64,000 nt of DNA from RUG13409 sp045546135 (GTDB lineage: Bacteria; Bacillota; Clostridia; Peptostreptococcales; Anaerovoracaceae). The DNA lies in assembly GCA_045546135.1 (NCBI GenBank), contig JAZQCD010000008.1:62001-126000 (forward strand). The letters run 5' to 3'. Position numbers and translations under genes: made by a program. The notes under the pieces are model-generated. The model ran no database searches. It saw only the letters and a program-made list of their open reading frames with translations, and had not been told where the DNA came from. This document shows, piece after piece, positions 38,181 through 47,878 of this stretch; positions within the stretch are counted from its first letter, which is position 1, and each line of letters opens with the position of its first letter.

Positions 38181-41100
38181 TTATTTCTCTTTAAGTTTCA
38201 TAAGCAGCTGGCCGCCCTTTACGCTGTCACCGGTATTTACTTCAATGCTGTCGACTATGCCGTCTACCCTTGAAGTAACAGCAGTTTCCATCTTCATAGC
38301 TTCTATTACTATGAGCGTATCATTGACCTTGACTTTGTCTCCAATGCTTACAGCGATCTTGCTTACTGCGCCGGGTATGGATGCTCCTACCTGGCACTTG
38401 TCATCAGTATCAGCCATGGCTACCTTGACAAGAGTCTTTTGAGCTTCTTCGTCCGGAACCGTGACTTCTCTTCTGATACCGTTAAGTTCGAAACTGACCG
38501 TACGGTTGCCCTCATTATCAACGTCGCCAAGACCAAGATATCTTACAACGAATACTTTACCTTCGTTTATAGTGACGTAGTTGGTCTCTCCTACTGCAAG
38601 TCCGTGGAAGAAAACGTGGCTTCCAAGCTTTGTTATATATTCATACTCATATCTCTTTTTAAGATATGCCATAAATACATCCGGGTACATGCAGTAACTG
38701 AGTATATCTCTTACGCCTACTCCGTCATCCTTTACTTCTGCTATCTTTTCTTTGATCTCATCAAAATCTGCAGGAGGAAGGAGTTCTCCCGGGCGGCATT
38801 TTATTGGTTCTTTCCCTTTTAAGACCACCTTCTGAAGAGCTTCCGGGAATCCGCCTTCAGGCTGTCCCATCATACCTGAAAAGTATGATATAGCAGAATC
38901 AGGGAATGCCAGAGACTCTCCTTTTTCCAATATGTTTTCCGGAGTAAGTCCGTTCTGTGTCATGAATATGGCCAGGTCTCCTACCATCTTTGATGAAGGT
39001 GTGACCTTTACTATATTTCCGACCATCTTATTGACTATCCTGTAGTTCTCTTTGACTTCTTCAAATCTGTTTCCAAGACCAAGAGACTCTACCTGAGGTT
39101 TAAGATTCGTATACTGGCCTCCCGGTATCTCATAGCGGTAAATATCTGTTGCAGGATGGGATATGCCTGCTTCAAAGGAATCATATCTCTTCCTTATATC
39201 TTCCCAGTAATCCGTCAGATGCTGCAGCCTGTCAAGAGAAAGACCTGTATCTCTTTCATTTCCCTCGAGCGCAGCAACTACAGCATTAAGTGACGGCTGG
39301 CTCGTAAGCGAAGACATGGACGAGATAGCGCAGTCCACAACATCTACACCTGCTTCAGCTGCCATAAGAAGCGCTGCCACCTGGTTTCCTGAAGTGTCAT
39401 GGGTATGGAGCTGAATAGGTATGCCTATCTCCTGCTTTAATGTAGATACGAGCTTCTTTGCAGCATATGGTTTAAGAAGACCTGACATATCCTTGATGCA
39501 GATCATATTTGCACCTATATGCTCAAGCTCTTTTGCCATCCTCACATAGTAATCAAGAGTATATTTGTCCTCTTTATCGCTTAGGATGTCGCCTGTATAG
39601 CATATGGTTGCCTGAGCTATCTTGCCTTGGTTCCTTACTTCGTCCAAAGCTACCGACATGCCAGGTATCCAGTTGAGTGAATCGAATACTCTGAATACAT
39701 CGATCCCGGATCTTGCAGATTCTTTTACGAACTCTCTTATGACATTGTCAGGATAATTTGTATATCCGACTGCATTAGCGCCGCGAAGAAGCATTTGAAG
39801 GAGGATGTTAGGTACCTTCTCCCTTATTATGTCCAGCCTTTCCCAAGGAGATTCATGAAGGAATCTGTATGCGACGTCAAATGTAGCGCCTCCCCAGCAT
39901 TCAAGAGAGAATGCATCGGAAAGGATCTCAGCTGTAGCATCCAAACTGTTTGCTATATCCCTTGTCCTTACCCTTGTAGAAAGGAGCGATTGGTGAGCAT
40001 CCCTATATGTAGTATCTGTTATGAGCAGTTTCTTTTGACTAAGGACCCACTTTGCTACTGCCTCAGGTCCTTCCTTATCAAGGAGCTGTTTAAGGCCATC
40101 CTTCTTTTCTCCTGTGACAGGAGCAAACCTGGGAGCTTCGTAGAACTTATGTCCTTCTTTTTCCTTTACATTGATCTGAGCTATGTATCTGAGCATATGG
40201 GTCACTCTGTCGTGATCTGACCCAAGAGCAAAGAGTTCAGGCGTCTCATCTATGAACTTTGTATAGCACTTGCCAGCCCTGAAAACAGGATGCTGGAGTA
40301 TGTTCGAAATGAAGGATATGTTTGTCTTTACGCCCTTTACCTCCATCTCTCTTATGGCTCTTGCAGCCTTGTTTACAGCGCCTTCAAAGGAATTATCCCA
40401 TGCAGTGACCTTGACAAGAAGAGAATCATAGTATGGAGATATGACGGCCCCTGCCCCTGTGGTCGCTCCGTCGAGCCTTATACCAAAACCGCCGCTCGAT
40501 CTGTATGCAGTTATCTTTCCTGTGTCAGGAGCAAAGTTGTTTGCAGGATCTTCGGTCGTGACTCTGCACTGAATAGCAAAGCCGTTTACATGTACGTCGT
40601 CCTGGCTCTTTATGCCTATCCTCGGGTCGTCAAGTGAGCAGCCTTCTGCAATGAGTATCTGAGCCCTTACTATATCTATTCCTGTTATCATCTCCGTTAC
40701 GGTATGTTCTACCTGTATACGGGGATTCATTTCTATAAAGTAGTGTCCGCCGTCGTTATCCACAAGGAATTCAACTGTTCCTGCGCTGGTGTACCCTATA
40801 TGCCTGCATACCTTTACGGCGTCTTCATAAAGAGCTTTTTTAACTTCTTCAGGCACTGAAAAAGCAGGCCCGTATTCGATGACCTTTTGATACCTTCTTT
40901 GAAGTGAGCAGTCTCTTTCAAAGAGATGTACTACGTTTCCGTGTTCATCGGCAAGGATCTGTACCTCTATATGCTTTGGATTAACGAGGAACTTTTCCAT
41001 GAATATGTCATCGTTTCCAAAGGCCTTCTTTGCTTCGTCTTTTACAAGGACAAAGTTTTGCCTTAGTTCCTCTTCCGTGTCGCAGCGTCTCATTCCCCTG

Positions 41101-41612
41101 CCGCCGCCACCTGCAGCAGCCTTAAGGATCACAGGGAATTTATATTGCCTTGCAAGCTCTACTGCTTCATCGGCAGAGCTAAGAGGCTTTTCAGTTCCCG
41201 GTACTGTGGGCACGTTGCATTCATAAGCGATCTTTTTTGCAGCAAGCTTGTCGCCCATCATGGCAAGAACATCGGACTTTGGTCCGATGAATTTGATGCC
41301 GGCATCTTCACAAGCCTTTGCAAAATCTGCATTTTCAGAAAGGAAACCGTATCCGGGATGAATGGCGTCTGCGCCTCTTCTTCTTGCTTCTTCTATGATC
41401 CCGGGGATATTAAGATAAACGGCAAGAGGACTTAGCTTTTCACCTATTAGATATGACTCGTCAGCTGCGGTCCTGAAAAGACTGTAGGTATCCTCCTTTG
41501 AATAGATACCTATTGTCTTTATATCGACATCATGGCAGGCACGAAAAATACGAAGAGCTATCTCTCCCCTGTTTGCAACGAGTATCTTTTTGAATTCCTT
41601 TATTTCGGACAT
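38181..41612 (-). CDS. pyc: Pyruvate carboxylase
   Basis: Pyc makes oxaloacetate from pyruvate, bicarbonate and ATP. The 1143-residue single chain has the biotin carboxylase (1-460; KILVANRGEIALRIFRA, HPGYGFLSENADFA, KAAAGGGGRGMR), the carboxyltransferase (530-810; DTTYRDAHQSLLSTRVR, FECWGGATFD as LECWGGATFD, IKDMSGLLKPYAA), the tetramerisation/allosteric segment and the biotinyl domain with VIEAMKMETAV near 1108, where Lys carries biotin. It supplies oxaloacetate for the citrate synthase operon at 46.5 kb. The spacer to glpK is 169 bases; ribosome site GGAGGT is ten bases before the ATG. Confidence 0.98.
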   Translation of the reverse strand: MSEIKEFKKILVANRGEIALRIFRACHDVDIKTIGIYSKEDTYSLFRTAADESYLIGEKLSPLAVYLNIPGIIEEARRRGADAIHPGYGFLSENADFAKACEDAGIKFIGPKSDVLAMMGDKLAAKKIAYECNVPTVPGTEKPLSSADEAVELARQYKFPVILKAAAGGGGRGMRRCDTEEELRQNFVLVKDEAKKAFGNDDIFMEKFLVNPKHIEVQILADEHGNVVHLFERDCSLQRRYQKVIEYGPAFSVPEEVKKALYEDAVKVCRHIGYTSAGTVEFLVDNDGGHYFIEMNPRIQVEHTVTEMITGIDIVRAQILIAEGCSLDDPRIGIKSQDDVHVNGFAIQCRVTTEDPANNFAPDTGKITAYRSSGGFGIRLDGATTGAGAVISPYYDSLLVKVTAWDNSFEGAVNKAARAIREMEVKGVKTNISFISNILQHPVFRAGKCYTKFIDETPELFALGSDHDRVTHMLRYIAQINVKEKEGHKFYEAPRFAPVTGEKKDGLKQLLDKEGPEAVAKWVLSQKKLLITDTTYRDAHQSLLSTRVRTRDIANSLDATAEILSDAFSLECWGGATFDVAYRFLHESPWERLDIIREKVPNILLQMLLRGANAVGYTNYPDNVIREFVKESARSGIDVFRVFDSLNWIPGMSVALDEVRNQGKIAQATICYTGDILSDKEDKYTLDYYVRMAKELEHIGANMICIKDMSGLLKPYAAKKLVSTLKQEIGIPIQLHTHDTSGNQVAALLMAAEAGVDVVDCAISSMSSLTSQPSLNAVVAALEGNERDTGLSLDRLQHLTDYWEDIRKRYDSFEAGISHPATDIYRYEIPGGQYTNLKPQVESLGLGNRFEEVKENYRIVNKMVGNIVKVTPSSKMVGDLAIFMTQNGLTPENILEKGESLAFPDSAISYFSGMMGQPEGGFPEALQKVVLKGKEPIKCRPGELLPPADFDEIKEKIAEVKDDGVGVRDILSYCMYPDVFMAYLKKRYEYEYITKLGSHVFFHGLAVGETNYVTINEGKVFVVRYLGLGDVDNEGNRTVSFELNGIRREVTVPDEEAQKTLVKVAMADTDDKCQVGASIPGAVSKIAVSIGDKVKVNDTLIVIEAMKMETAVTSRVDGIVDSIEVNTGDSVKGGQLLMKLKEK

Positions 41613-41781
41613 GGCATTACCTCCGATCGATGAAAATTATCAGTTATTGTACACCAGTTTTTGTTCCTTTAAAACATATTTTTAACAAAAATTTATGATG
41701 CATACAATAATCTGCTTTATTCCTTCACAAACTCAATGTCCGTGTAGCTATCGCTTCTCTTAAGAATAAAGAGATGCTGCA

Positions 41782-43260
41782 TCATCTTGTTCTTTCGACT
41801 GCTTTGTGCCAGCCCTCGAGCTTTTCTTTTCTTTCCTTTTCGTCCATTTTAGGAACGAAGGAACCTGAAACGCTCCAATTGTTTTGAACATCCTGGAGAT
41901 TCTCCCAAAATCCTGTTGCAAGGCCGGCAAGATAAGCTGCACCCAACGCAGTAGTTTCTATACATGTAGGTCTTTTTACTTCTGTTCCTATCATGTCTGC
42001 CTGGAACTGCATGAGGAAGTTGTTTGCAGATGCTCCTCCGTCTACCTTTAGAGAGTGAAGTTTGATCCCGCTGTCTTGCTCCATTGCAGTCAAAACGTCG
42101 CAGGTCTGGTAAGCAAGGGATTCAAGAGTTGCTCTTATGACATGATTGGATGTGGTTCCTCTTGTGATACCGCAAATGAGTCCTCTTGCATATGGATCCC
42201 AGTAAGGAGCTCCAAGGCCTACAAATGCAGGGACCATATATACTCCGCCAGTATCCGGTACCTTTAGCGCTGCTTCTTCAGATTCAGGAGCAGTCTTAAG
42301 AAGTCCCATCTCATCTCTAAGCCACTGTATAGCTGCTCCTGCAACGAATATAGAGCCCTCAAGAGCGTAGGTGACTTTGCCGTCAAGACCCCATGCTATG
42401 GTAGTAACAAGGCCGTGTTTTGATTCGATTGGCTTTTCTCCTGTATTCATGAGAAGGAAGCCGCCTGTTCCGTAAGTATTCTTTGCAGATCCTGCGCCAA
42501 AGCATGTCTGTCCAAAGAGTGCGCACTGCTGATCTCCTGCTGCTCCTGCAATGGCAATGGGGCCTCCTGTTATGGTCTCATCTGTATATCCATATATGCA
42601 GCTGCTTGGCATTGGTTTTGGAAGCATACACTTTGGAACATTGAGTATATTAAGTATCTCCTCATCCCATTCGAGGGTGTGGATATTGAACATCATAGTC
42701 CTTGATGCATTTGAATAATCAGTCACATGGACTTTTCCTCCTGTAAGGTTCCATATGAGCCATGTATCTATAGTTCCAAAGAGAAGGTCTCCGTTTTCAG
42801 CCTTTTCTCTTGCGCCTTCTACGTTTTCAAGTATCCAGCGAAGTTTTGTACCTGAGAAGTACGGGTCTATCAAAAGTCCTGTCTTTTCTTTGATAAGGTC
42901 TGCATATCCGGCTTTTGTCAAGCTGTCGCAATACTCTGCAGTCCTTCTGCACTGCCATACTATAGCGTTATATACGGGCTTTCCTGTATTCTTATCCCAT
43001 ACTATAGTCGTCTCTCTTTGATCCGTTATACCGATCCCGGAAATGTCTTCTGGCTTTGCACCTATCTTGAGCATTGCTTCTCTGGCGACACCGACTTGTG
43101 TCGACCATATCTCCATGGCATCGTGCTCTACCCAGCCCGGCTTTGGGAAGTACTGAGTGAACTCCTTTTGAGCCACTGAGATCTGATTTCCTGCTTTATC
43201 AAAAAGTATACATCTGCAACTTGTGGTGCCCTCATCAAGGGCCATTACGTATTTAGCCAT
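41782..43260 (-). CDS. glpK: Glycerol kinase
   Basis: GlpK phosphorylates glycerol with ATP. The 492 residues are normal for the family: N-terminal VMALDEGTTSCRCILFDKAG (P-loop-like GTTS), GWVEHDAMEIW, the substrate segment GITDQRETTIVWDKNTG, and the C-terminal signature LKVDGGASANNFLMQFQADM. The usual His residue phosphorylated by HPr/EI lies in the YGTGGFLLMNTG region (not resolved). No glpF or glpD is next to it. It is 19 bases downstream of hemW, so it may be read from the lepA promoter; AGGAGAGG precedes the ATG. Confidence 0.97.
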   Translation of the reverse strand: MAKYVMALDEGTTSCRCILFDKAGNQISVAQKEFTQYFPKPGWVEHDAMEIWSTQVGVAREAMLKIGAKPEDISGIGITDQRETTIVWDKNTGKPVYNAIVWQCRRTAEYCDSLTKAGYADLIKEKTGLLIDPYFSGTKLRWILENVEGAREKAENGDLLFGTIDTWLIWNLTGGKVHVTDYSNASRTMMFNIHTLEWDEEILNILNVPKCMLPKPMPSSCIYGYTDETITGGPIAIAGAAGDQQCALFGQTCFGAGSAKNTYGTGGFLLMNTGEKPIESKHGLVTTIAWGLDGKVTYALEGSIFVAGAAIQWLRDEMGLLKTAPESEEAALKVPDTGGVYMVPAFVGLGAPYWDPYARGLICGITRGTTSNHVIRATLESLAYQTCDVLTAMEQDSGIKLHSLKVDGGASANNFLMQFQADMIGTEVKRPTCIETTALGAAYLAGLATGFWENLQDVQNNWSVSGSFVPKMDEKERKEKLEGWHKAVERTR

Positions 43261-43279
43261 ATCGACCTCTCCTAATTAT

Positions 43280-44452
43280 TTATACTTCTTTTATTTCATA
43301 TAGCGCTTCCAAAAAACGCTGCATCACCATATTTGTATTATCAAGGCCCCTTCTGCTCAAAGAAAGACCGGATAGTTTTCCGTCTTCATCTCTTTTTACA
43401 TCAATGAAAGGAGCAATGTCTTGAGAATCAAGGACCGCCGAAAACACATCTTCAAAGTCTTTTCCAAAACTTTGCTCAAAGCCTTTTATGTCTATTCCTT
43501 TTATGAGCCTTAGCTCTGTAAAGACAAAGTCCCCCATCCTGTCTTGGGCAATAGTTTCAGGATCTTCTTCCTCATATTCTCTTTCGTAATCAAGATCATC
43601 CGTATTGAAGAATCTTTTTCCTGATATGAATGAATGGGCTGCCGTACCAAAGCCAAGGTACTCGTTCATAGTCCAGTACTTAAGATTATGCCTGCATTCG
43701 AAGCCCATTTTTGCTGCATTTGAGATCTCGTAGTGGATATATCCTTTATCTTCAAGAACTTTCAATGCATAGGAATACATCTTCCTGTTTTCTTCCCAGG
43801 AAGGGATCGAAAGAGATCCTTCCTTGTACTCTTCGTAAAAGGGAGTGCCCTCCTCTATCTGAAGGCTGTAAAAGGATATATGCTCCGGTCTTAATCTTAT
43901 GACTTTTTCAAGAGTTTCTTTCCAGCTTTCAAAAGATTGCCCGGGCACCCCAAACATAAGGTCAATGTTTATATTCTTAAATCCTGAACCTCTGAGAAAG
44001 TTGAAAGCTTCTACAGCTTTTGCAGCATTATGGACTCTTCCAAGCTTATTCAAGACTTCGTCATCAAGGCTTTGAACTCCCATCGATACTCTATTGAATC
44101 CAAGGGATCTAAGAACAGAGGCCCTTGTCACATTGACAGTTTCAGGATTTGCTTCGATGGTGATCTCCGCATCTGGCGATACATTGAAATTCTTTTTTAT
44201 GCAAAGAAGTATCCTTCCTATCATGTCGACACCTATACATGTAGGCGTACCTCCTCCAAAGAATATGCTGTCTACTGTGTATCCTTTCTTAATATCCTCG
44301 TCTGTTTTCTCTATTTCTTCGCATACTCTGTATGCATATTCGTCAGCTTTTGCAGTGAGACCTTTTTCAACTGAAAAAGATACGAAGTCGCAGTATCTGC
44401 ACTTTTTTAAGCAAAAAGGAATATGTACATAGATGCCAAGAGTCCTTTCCAT
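43280..44452 (-). CDS. hemW: Radical SAM protein HemW (HemN-like)
   Basis: HemW binds haem and a 4Fe-4S cluster and is thought to deliver haem rather than oxidise coproporphyrinogen. The 390 residues start LGIYVHIPFCLKKCRYCDFVSF, with the CxxxCxxC cluster motif, then FFGGGTPTCI, EANPETVNV and GVQSLDDEVLNKLGRVHNA. The extra Cys after CxxxCxxC that marks true HemN is not evident. The gene abuts lepA with no spacer, the usual lepA-hemW order of Firmicutes. hrcA and the heat-shock genes that normally follow are not here. Confidence 0.94.
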   Translation of the reverse strand: MERTLGIYVHIPFCLKKCRYCDFVSFSVEKGLTAKADEYAYRVCEEIEKTDEDIKKGYTVDSIFFGGGTPTCIGVDMIGRILLCIKKNFNVSPDAEITIEANPETVNVTRASVLRSLGFNRVSMGVQSLDDEVLNKLGRVHNAAKAVEAFNFLRGSGFKNINIDLMFGVPGQSFESWKETLEKVIRLRPEHISFYSLQIEEGTPFYEEYKEGSLSIPSWEENRKMYSYALKVLEDKGYIHYEISNAAKMGFECRHNLKYWTMNEYLGFGTAAHSFISGKRFFNTDDLDYEREYEEEDPETIAQDRMGDFVFTELRLIKGIDIKGFEQSFGKDFEDVFSAVLDSQDIAPFIDVKRDEDGKLSGLSLSRRGLDNTNMVMQRFLEALYEIKEV

Positions 44453-46267
44453 CTATTTCTTGCCTTCGTCATATTTAAGGACAGCAGTAAAGGCTTCCTG
44501 AGGAACTTCCACAGAACCGAACTGCCTCATCCTCTTCTTTCCTTCCTTTTGCTTTTCGAGAAGCTTCTTCTTTCTTGAAATATCTCCTCCGTAGCACTTT
44601 GCAAGGACGTCTTTTCTGTAAGCTCTTATGGTCTCTCTTGCTATTATCTTTTGTCCTATAGCAGCCTGGATCGGCACCTCGAACTGATGCATGGGGATGA
44701 CTTCTTTTAGTTTCTCGCAGACAAATTTGCCTCTTTCGTAGCTTTCTGATTCATGGACTATCATCGAAAAAGCATCGACTATCTCTTTGTTAAGGAGTAT
44801 GTCAAGTTTTACAAGGTTGCTCTTTTCGTAATGATCGAATTCGTAATCAAGGGACCCATAACCTCTTGTCTTTGATTTGAGCGCATCAAAGAAATCGTAT
44901 ATTACTTCATTGAGAGGAAGCATGTAATGAAGTCCTACTCTGTCAGCCGTTATATACTCCATGTGCTCCATGACGCCTCTTCTGTTTTGGCAAAGCTCCA
45001 TGATGGAACCTACATAATCCTTTGGCACCATTATGGTAGCCTTGACCATAGGTTCTTCTATATGGTCGAATTTAGTAGGATCGGGCAGGTTGCTTGGGTT
45101 TTCTATAAAGTATTCAGAACCGTCGTGGTTTACTATCTTGTAAATTACTGACGGTGCAGTGGTTATGATCTCAAGATCGAATTCTCTTTCGAGCCTTTCT
45201 ACAATTATCTCCATGTGAAGGAGCCCAAGGAAACCGCACCTAAAACCATAGCCAAGGGCCTGGGACGTCTCAGGTTCAAAGGTAAGAGCAGCATCGTTTA
45301 CCTGGAGTTTTTCAAGGCAGTCCTTTACGTTTTCGTATTTTTCATCAGGCGTTGGATATATACCGCAGTAGACCATGGGCTGGACCTTCTTGTAGCCCGG
45401 GAGATGCTCACTGCAGGGCCTTTCTGCAAGGGTTATGGTATCGCCTACTCTTGCGTCCTTTACCTGCTTGATGCTGGCGCATATATATCCGACAGAACCT
45501 GCAGAAAGCTCTGCAACAGGTGTCTGATAAGGGGCATTCACTCCTACTTCAGTTACTTCATACTTCTTTCCTGTATTCATAAGAAGTATGGTATCTCCCT
45601 GTTTTACGCTTCCGTCAAATATCCTTGTATAGATGACTACGCCCTTGTAGTTATCATAGTATGAATCGAATATGAGAGCTTTAAGCGGTGCATCCGGATC
45701 TCCCTTTGGCACAGGGACCTTTTCAACTACTGCTTCAAGGACCTGATCTATATTGATGCCTTCCTTTGCAGATATAAGAGGAGCATCGGATGCATCAAGT
45801 CCTATAATGTCTTCGATCTCTTCCTTTACTTCATCAGGATGAGCAGATGCAAGGTCTATCTTGTTTAAGACAGGAACTATCTCAAGATCTTCGTCAAGAG
45901 CAAGGTATACATTAGCAAGAGTCTGAGCTTCTACTCCTTGAGTAGAGTCGACGACAAGTACGGCGCCTTCGCATGCAGCAAGGCTCCTTGATACTTCGTA
46001 GTTGAAGTCTACATGACCCGGAGTGTCTATGAGATTGAAAATATATTCATTGCCGTCTTTGGCATTGTATACAAGCCTTGTTGTCTGGAGCTTTATGGTG
46101 ATGCCCCTTTCTCTTTCAAGGTCCATATTGTCGAGGAACTGCTCCTTCATGTCTCTGTGAGCAACTGTTCCCGTGCTTTCTATGAGTCTGTCAGCGAGTG
46201 TTGATTTGCCGTGATCTATATGAGCAATGATAGAGAAATTTCTGATGTATTTTTGGTAATCGGACAT
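44453..46267 (-). CDS. lepA: Elongation factor 4 (LepA)
   Basis: LepA is a ribosomal GTPase that can back-translocate tRNAs and affects initiation under stress. The ATG at 46267 gives 604 residues; a GTG 12 bases upstream is rejected because GGAGG lies between. Motifs: IAHIDHGKSTLADRLIE with the P-loop, GITIKLQTTRL (switch I), LIDTPGHVDFNYEV, NKIDLASAHP, and the LepA C-terminal domain with KAKCYGGDISRKKKLLEKQKEGKKRM, core CYGGDISRKKKLL. It begins the lepA-hemW-glpK run. Promoter and an orphan terminator-like hairpin lie upstream. Confidence 0.98.
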   Translation of the reverse strand: MSDYQKYIRNFSIIAHIDHGKSTLADRLIESTGTVAHRDMKEQFLDNMDLERERGITIKLQTTRLVYNAKDGNEYIFNLIDTPGHVDFNYEVSRSLAACEGAVLVVDSTQGVEAQTLANVYLALDEDLEIVPVLNKIDLASAHPDEVKEEIEDIIGLDASDAPLISAKEGINIDQVLEAVVEKVPVPKGDPDAPLKALIFDSYYDNYKGVVIYTRIFDGSVKQGDTILLMNTGKKYEVTEVGVNAPYQTPVAELSAGSVGYICASIKQVKDARVGDTITLAERPCSEHLPGYKKVQPMVYCGIYPTPDEKYENVKDCLEKLQVNDAALTFEPETSQALGYGFRCGFLGLLHMEIIVERLEREFDLEIITTAPSVIYKIVNHDGSEYFIENPSNLPDPTKFDHIEEPMVKATIMVPKDYVGSIMELCQNRRGVMEHMEYITADRVGLHYMLPLNEVIYDFFDALKSKTRGYGSLDYEFDHYEKSNLVKLDILLNKEIVDAFSMIVHESESYERGKFVCEKLKEVIPMHQFEVPIQAAIGQKIIARETIRAYRKDVLAKCYGGDISRKKKLLEKQKEGKKRMRQFGSVEVPQEAFTAVLKYDEGKK

Positions 46268-46294
46268 AAGTACCTCCACATTTTTTCATCCTGT

Positions 46295-46303
46295 ATTGTA
46301 ACA
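46295..46303 (-). promoter_or_regulatory. Extended -10 promoter for lepA
   Basis: The minus strand reads TGTTACAAT, a TGN-TACAAT extended -10 (TACAAT at 46295-46300). No -35 is visible because the region is the terminator T-run. The start would be near 46288, about 20 bases before the lepA ATG, ahead of GGAGG. Confidence 0.5.
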
Positions 46304-46304
46304 C

Positions 46305-46341
46305 AAAAAAAGTCCTTCTGTGAATATATCAAAGAAGGACT
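46305..46341 (-). terminator. Orphan terminator upstream of lepA
   Basis: AGTCCTTC (46334-46341 on the minus strand) pairs perfectly with GAAGGACT (46311-46318) around a 15-base loop, followed by TTTTTTT. It points along the minus strand although no minus-strand gene lies upstream; the next gene is the divergent citrate synthase. Confidence 0.75.
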
Positions 46342-46389
46342 GTCGATGAGCTTTTCATCAATGTATACGGGACCTTTCCCACTTTATTC

Positions 46390-46417
46390 TTGCAAATCCA
46401 TTTGAATGAGATATAAT
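46390..46417 (+). promoter_or_regulatory. Strong promoter of the citrate synthase operon
   Basis: TTGCAA (46390-46395), 16 bases, TATAAT (46412-46417). The predicted start is near 46424, leaving a leader of about 60 bases before the ATG at 46483. Confidence 0.75.
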
Positions 46418-46482
46418 GAATTTATGCATGCACAAATGCTGTAATTTTGATATTTCTGTATTTGATACCAGGAGATACCGAC

Positions 46483-47865
46483 ATGATAGAATTGTCAGAT
46501 AAGACCAACCTTCTTGAACAAAAGAGCTACAGATACAGCCTGCAAGACATTAAGGATCCAAACCTTTATGAGGACCTTTTCAATTTCTCAGAGATCCCCA
46601 AGGTGAGTTTCAACCAAAGAAGATCTCCGATGGGAATGCCTGCTGAAATATGGATAACAGATACTACCTTTAGAGACGGGCAGCAGTCTGTAGAGCCCTA
46701 CTCTGTCAAACAGATAGTTGACCTTTTTAAACTCATGAGCAAGCTCGGAGGCCCCTTTGGCATTATTCGACAATCTGAATTCTTCGTATATTCAGAAAAG
46801 GACAGACGCGCCATAGAGGAATGCATGGATCTTGGTCTTAAGTTCCCTGAGATAACGACATGGATAAGAGCTACAAGAGAAGACTTTAAACTTGTAAAGG
46901 ATCTTAATATAGCTGAAACAGGGATCCTGGTTTCCTGCAGTGACTACCACATATTCAATAAGCTAGGCCTTACAAGAAAGCAGGCAATGGACAGGTACCT
47001 AGATACTGTAAAAATGGCCTTCGATGCAGGAGTCGTTCCAAGATGCCATCTTGAAGATATAACAAGAGCAGACTTTTACGGCTTTGTAGTACCCTTTGTA
47101 AACGAACTTATGGACCTTTCAAAGGAAGCAGGAATACCTGTTAAGATCAGAGCCTGCGATACCATGGGACTTGGAGTACCGTATACAGAAGTGGCCCTTC
47201 CAAGGAGCGTGCCCGGGATCATATACGGTCTTCAGCATTACTCCGACGTTCCGAGCGAATGGCTCGAATGGCACGGACATAACGACTTCTATAAAGCTGT
47301 ATCAAACGCAAGCACTGCATGGCTTTACGGAGCATCGGCAGTCAACTGCTCATTGCTTGGCATAGGAGAAAGAACAGGAAATATCCCTCTTGAAGCAATG
47401 GTCATAGAATATGCTTCTTTAAGAGGTTCTCTTGACGGTATGGACACGACTGTCATAACCGAGATAGCAGAATATTTTGAGCGCGAGATAGGATACAAGA
47501 TACCGCCTATGACGCCCTTTGTTGGAAAGAGTTTCAATATGACAAGAGCCGGCATACATGCAGACGGCATGATGAAGGATGAAAGGATATACAGCATATT
47601 CGATACTCAAAAGATACTCAATACCAAGCCTTCGGTGCAGATAGGCAAAAACTCGGGAAGAGCCGGGATCGCCTACTGGATAAATGCAAATTACAAACTG
47701 AGCGGCAGCGATGCTGTAGATAAAAAAGACCATATAGTAGATAAGCTCCTTGAATGGATAGATGATGAATATTCAGAAGGACGCCAGACCACATTGTCGG
47801 TACATGAGCTCGAGGCTAAGATAAGCGAGATTTCCGGCGGCAGATTCAAAAATGCTGAAGCATAA
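46483..47865 (+). CDS. Re-citrate synthase (2-isopropylmalate/homocitrate synthase-like)
   Basis: This 460-residue enzyme belongs to the DRE-TIM superfamily. The key motif is TDTTFRDGQQSVEPYS near residue 58, in which Asp-x-Thr-x-Arg-Asp-Gly holds the metal and acyl-CoA site, with the metal histidines in EWHGHNDFYKA. Clostridial proteins of this length and start (ending IxExSG region included) are Re-citrate synthases, which make citrate with opposite face selectivity to the usual enzyme. The ATG at 46483 follows AGGAG by eight bases. It opens an operon with a GntR regulator, aconitase and isocitrate dehydrogenase, which supports citrate rather than homocitrate as product. Confidence 0.85.
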   Translation: MIELSDKTNLLEQKSYRYSLQDIKDPNLYEDLFNFSEIPKVSFNQRRSPMGMPAEIWITDTTFRDGQQSVEPYSVKQIVDLFKLMSKLGGPFGIIRQSEFFVYSEKDRRAIEECMDLGLKFPEITTWIRATREDFKLVKDLNIAETGILVSCSDYHIFNKLGLTRKQAMDRYLDTVKMAFDAGVVPRCHLEDITRADFYGFVVPFVNELMDLSKEAGIPVKIRACDTMGLGVPYTEVALPRSVPGIIYGLQHYSDVPSEWLEWHGHNDFYKAVSNASTAWLYGASAVNCSLLGIGERTGNIPLEAMVIEYASLRGSLDGMDTTVITEIAEYFEREIGYKIPPMTPFVGKSFNMTRAGIHADGMMKDERIYSIFDTQKILNTKPSVQIGKNSGRAGIAYWINANYKLSGSDAVDKKDHIVDKLLEWIDDEYSEGRQTTLSVHELEAKISEISGGRFKNAEA

Positions 47866-47878
47866 AGGAGAAAAGACC

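Noticed and set aside
46268..46482. T-box or riboswitch upstream of lepA or the citrate synthase gene
   Set aside because: No T-box motif or known aptamer core was recognised; only a terminator and two promoters are supported.
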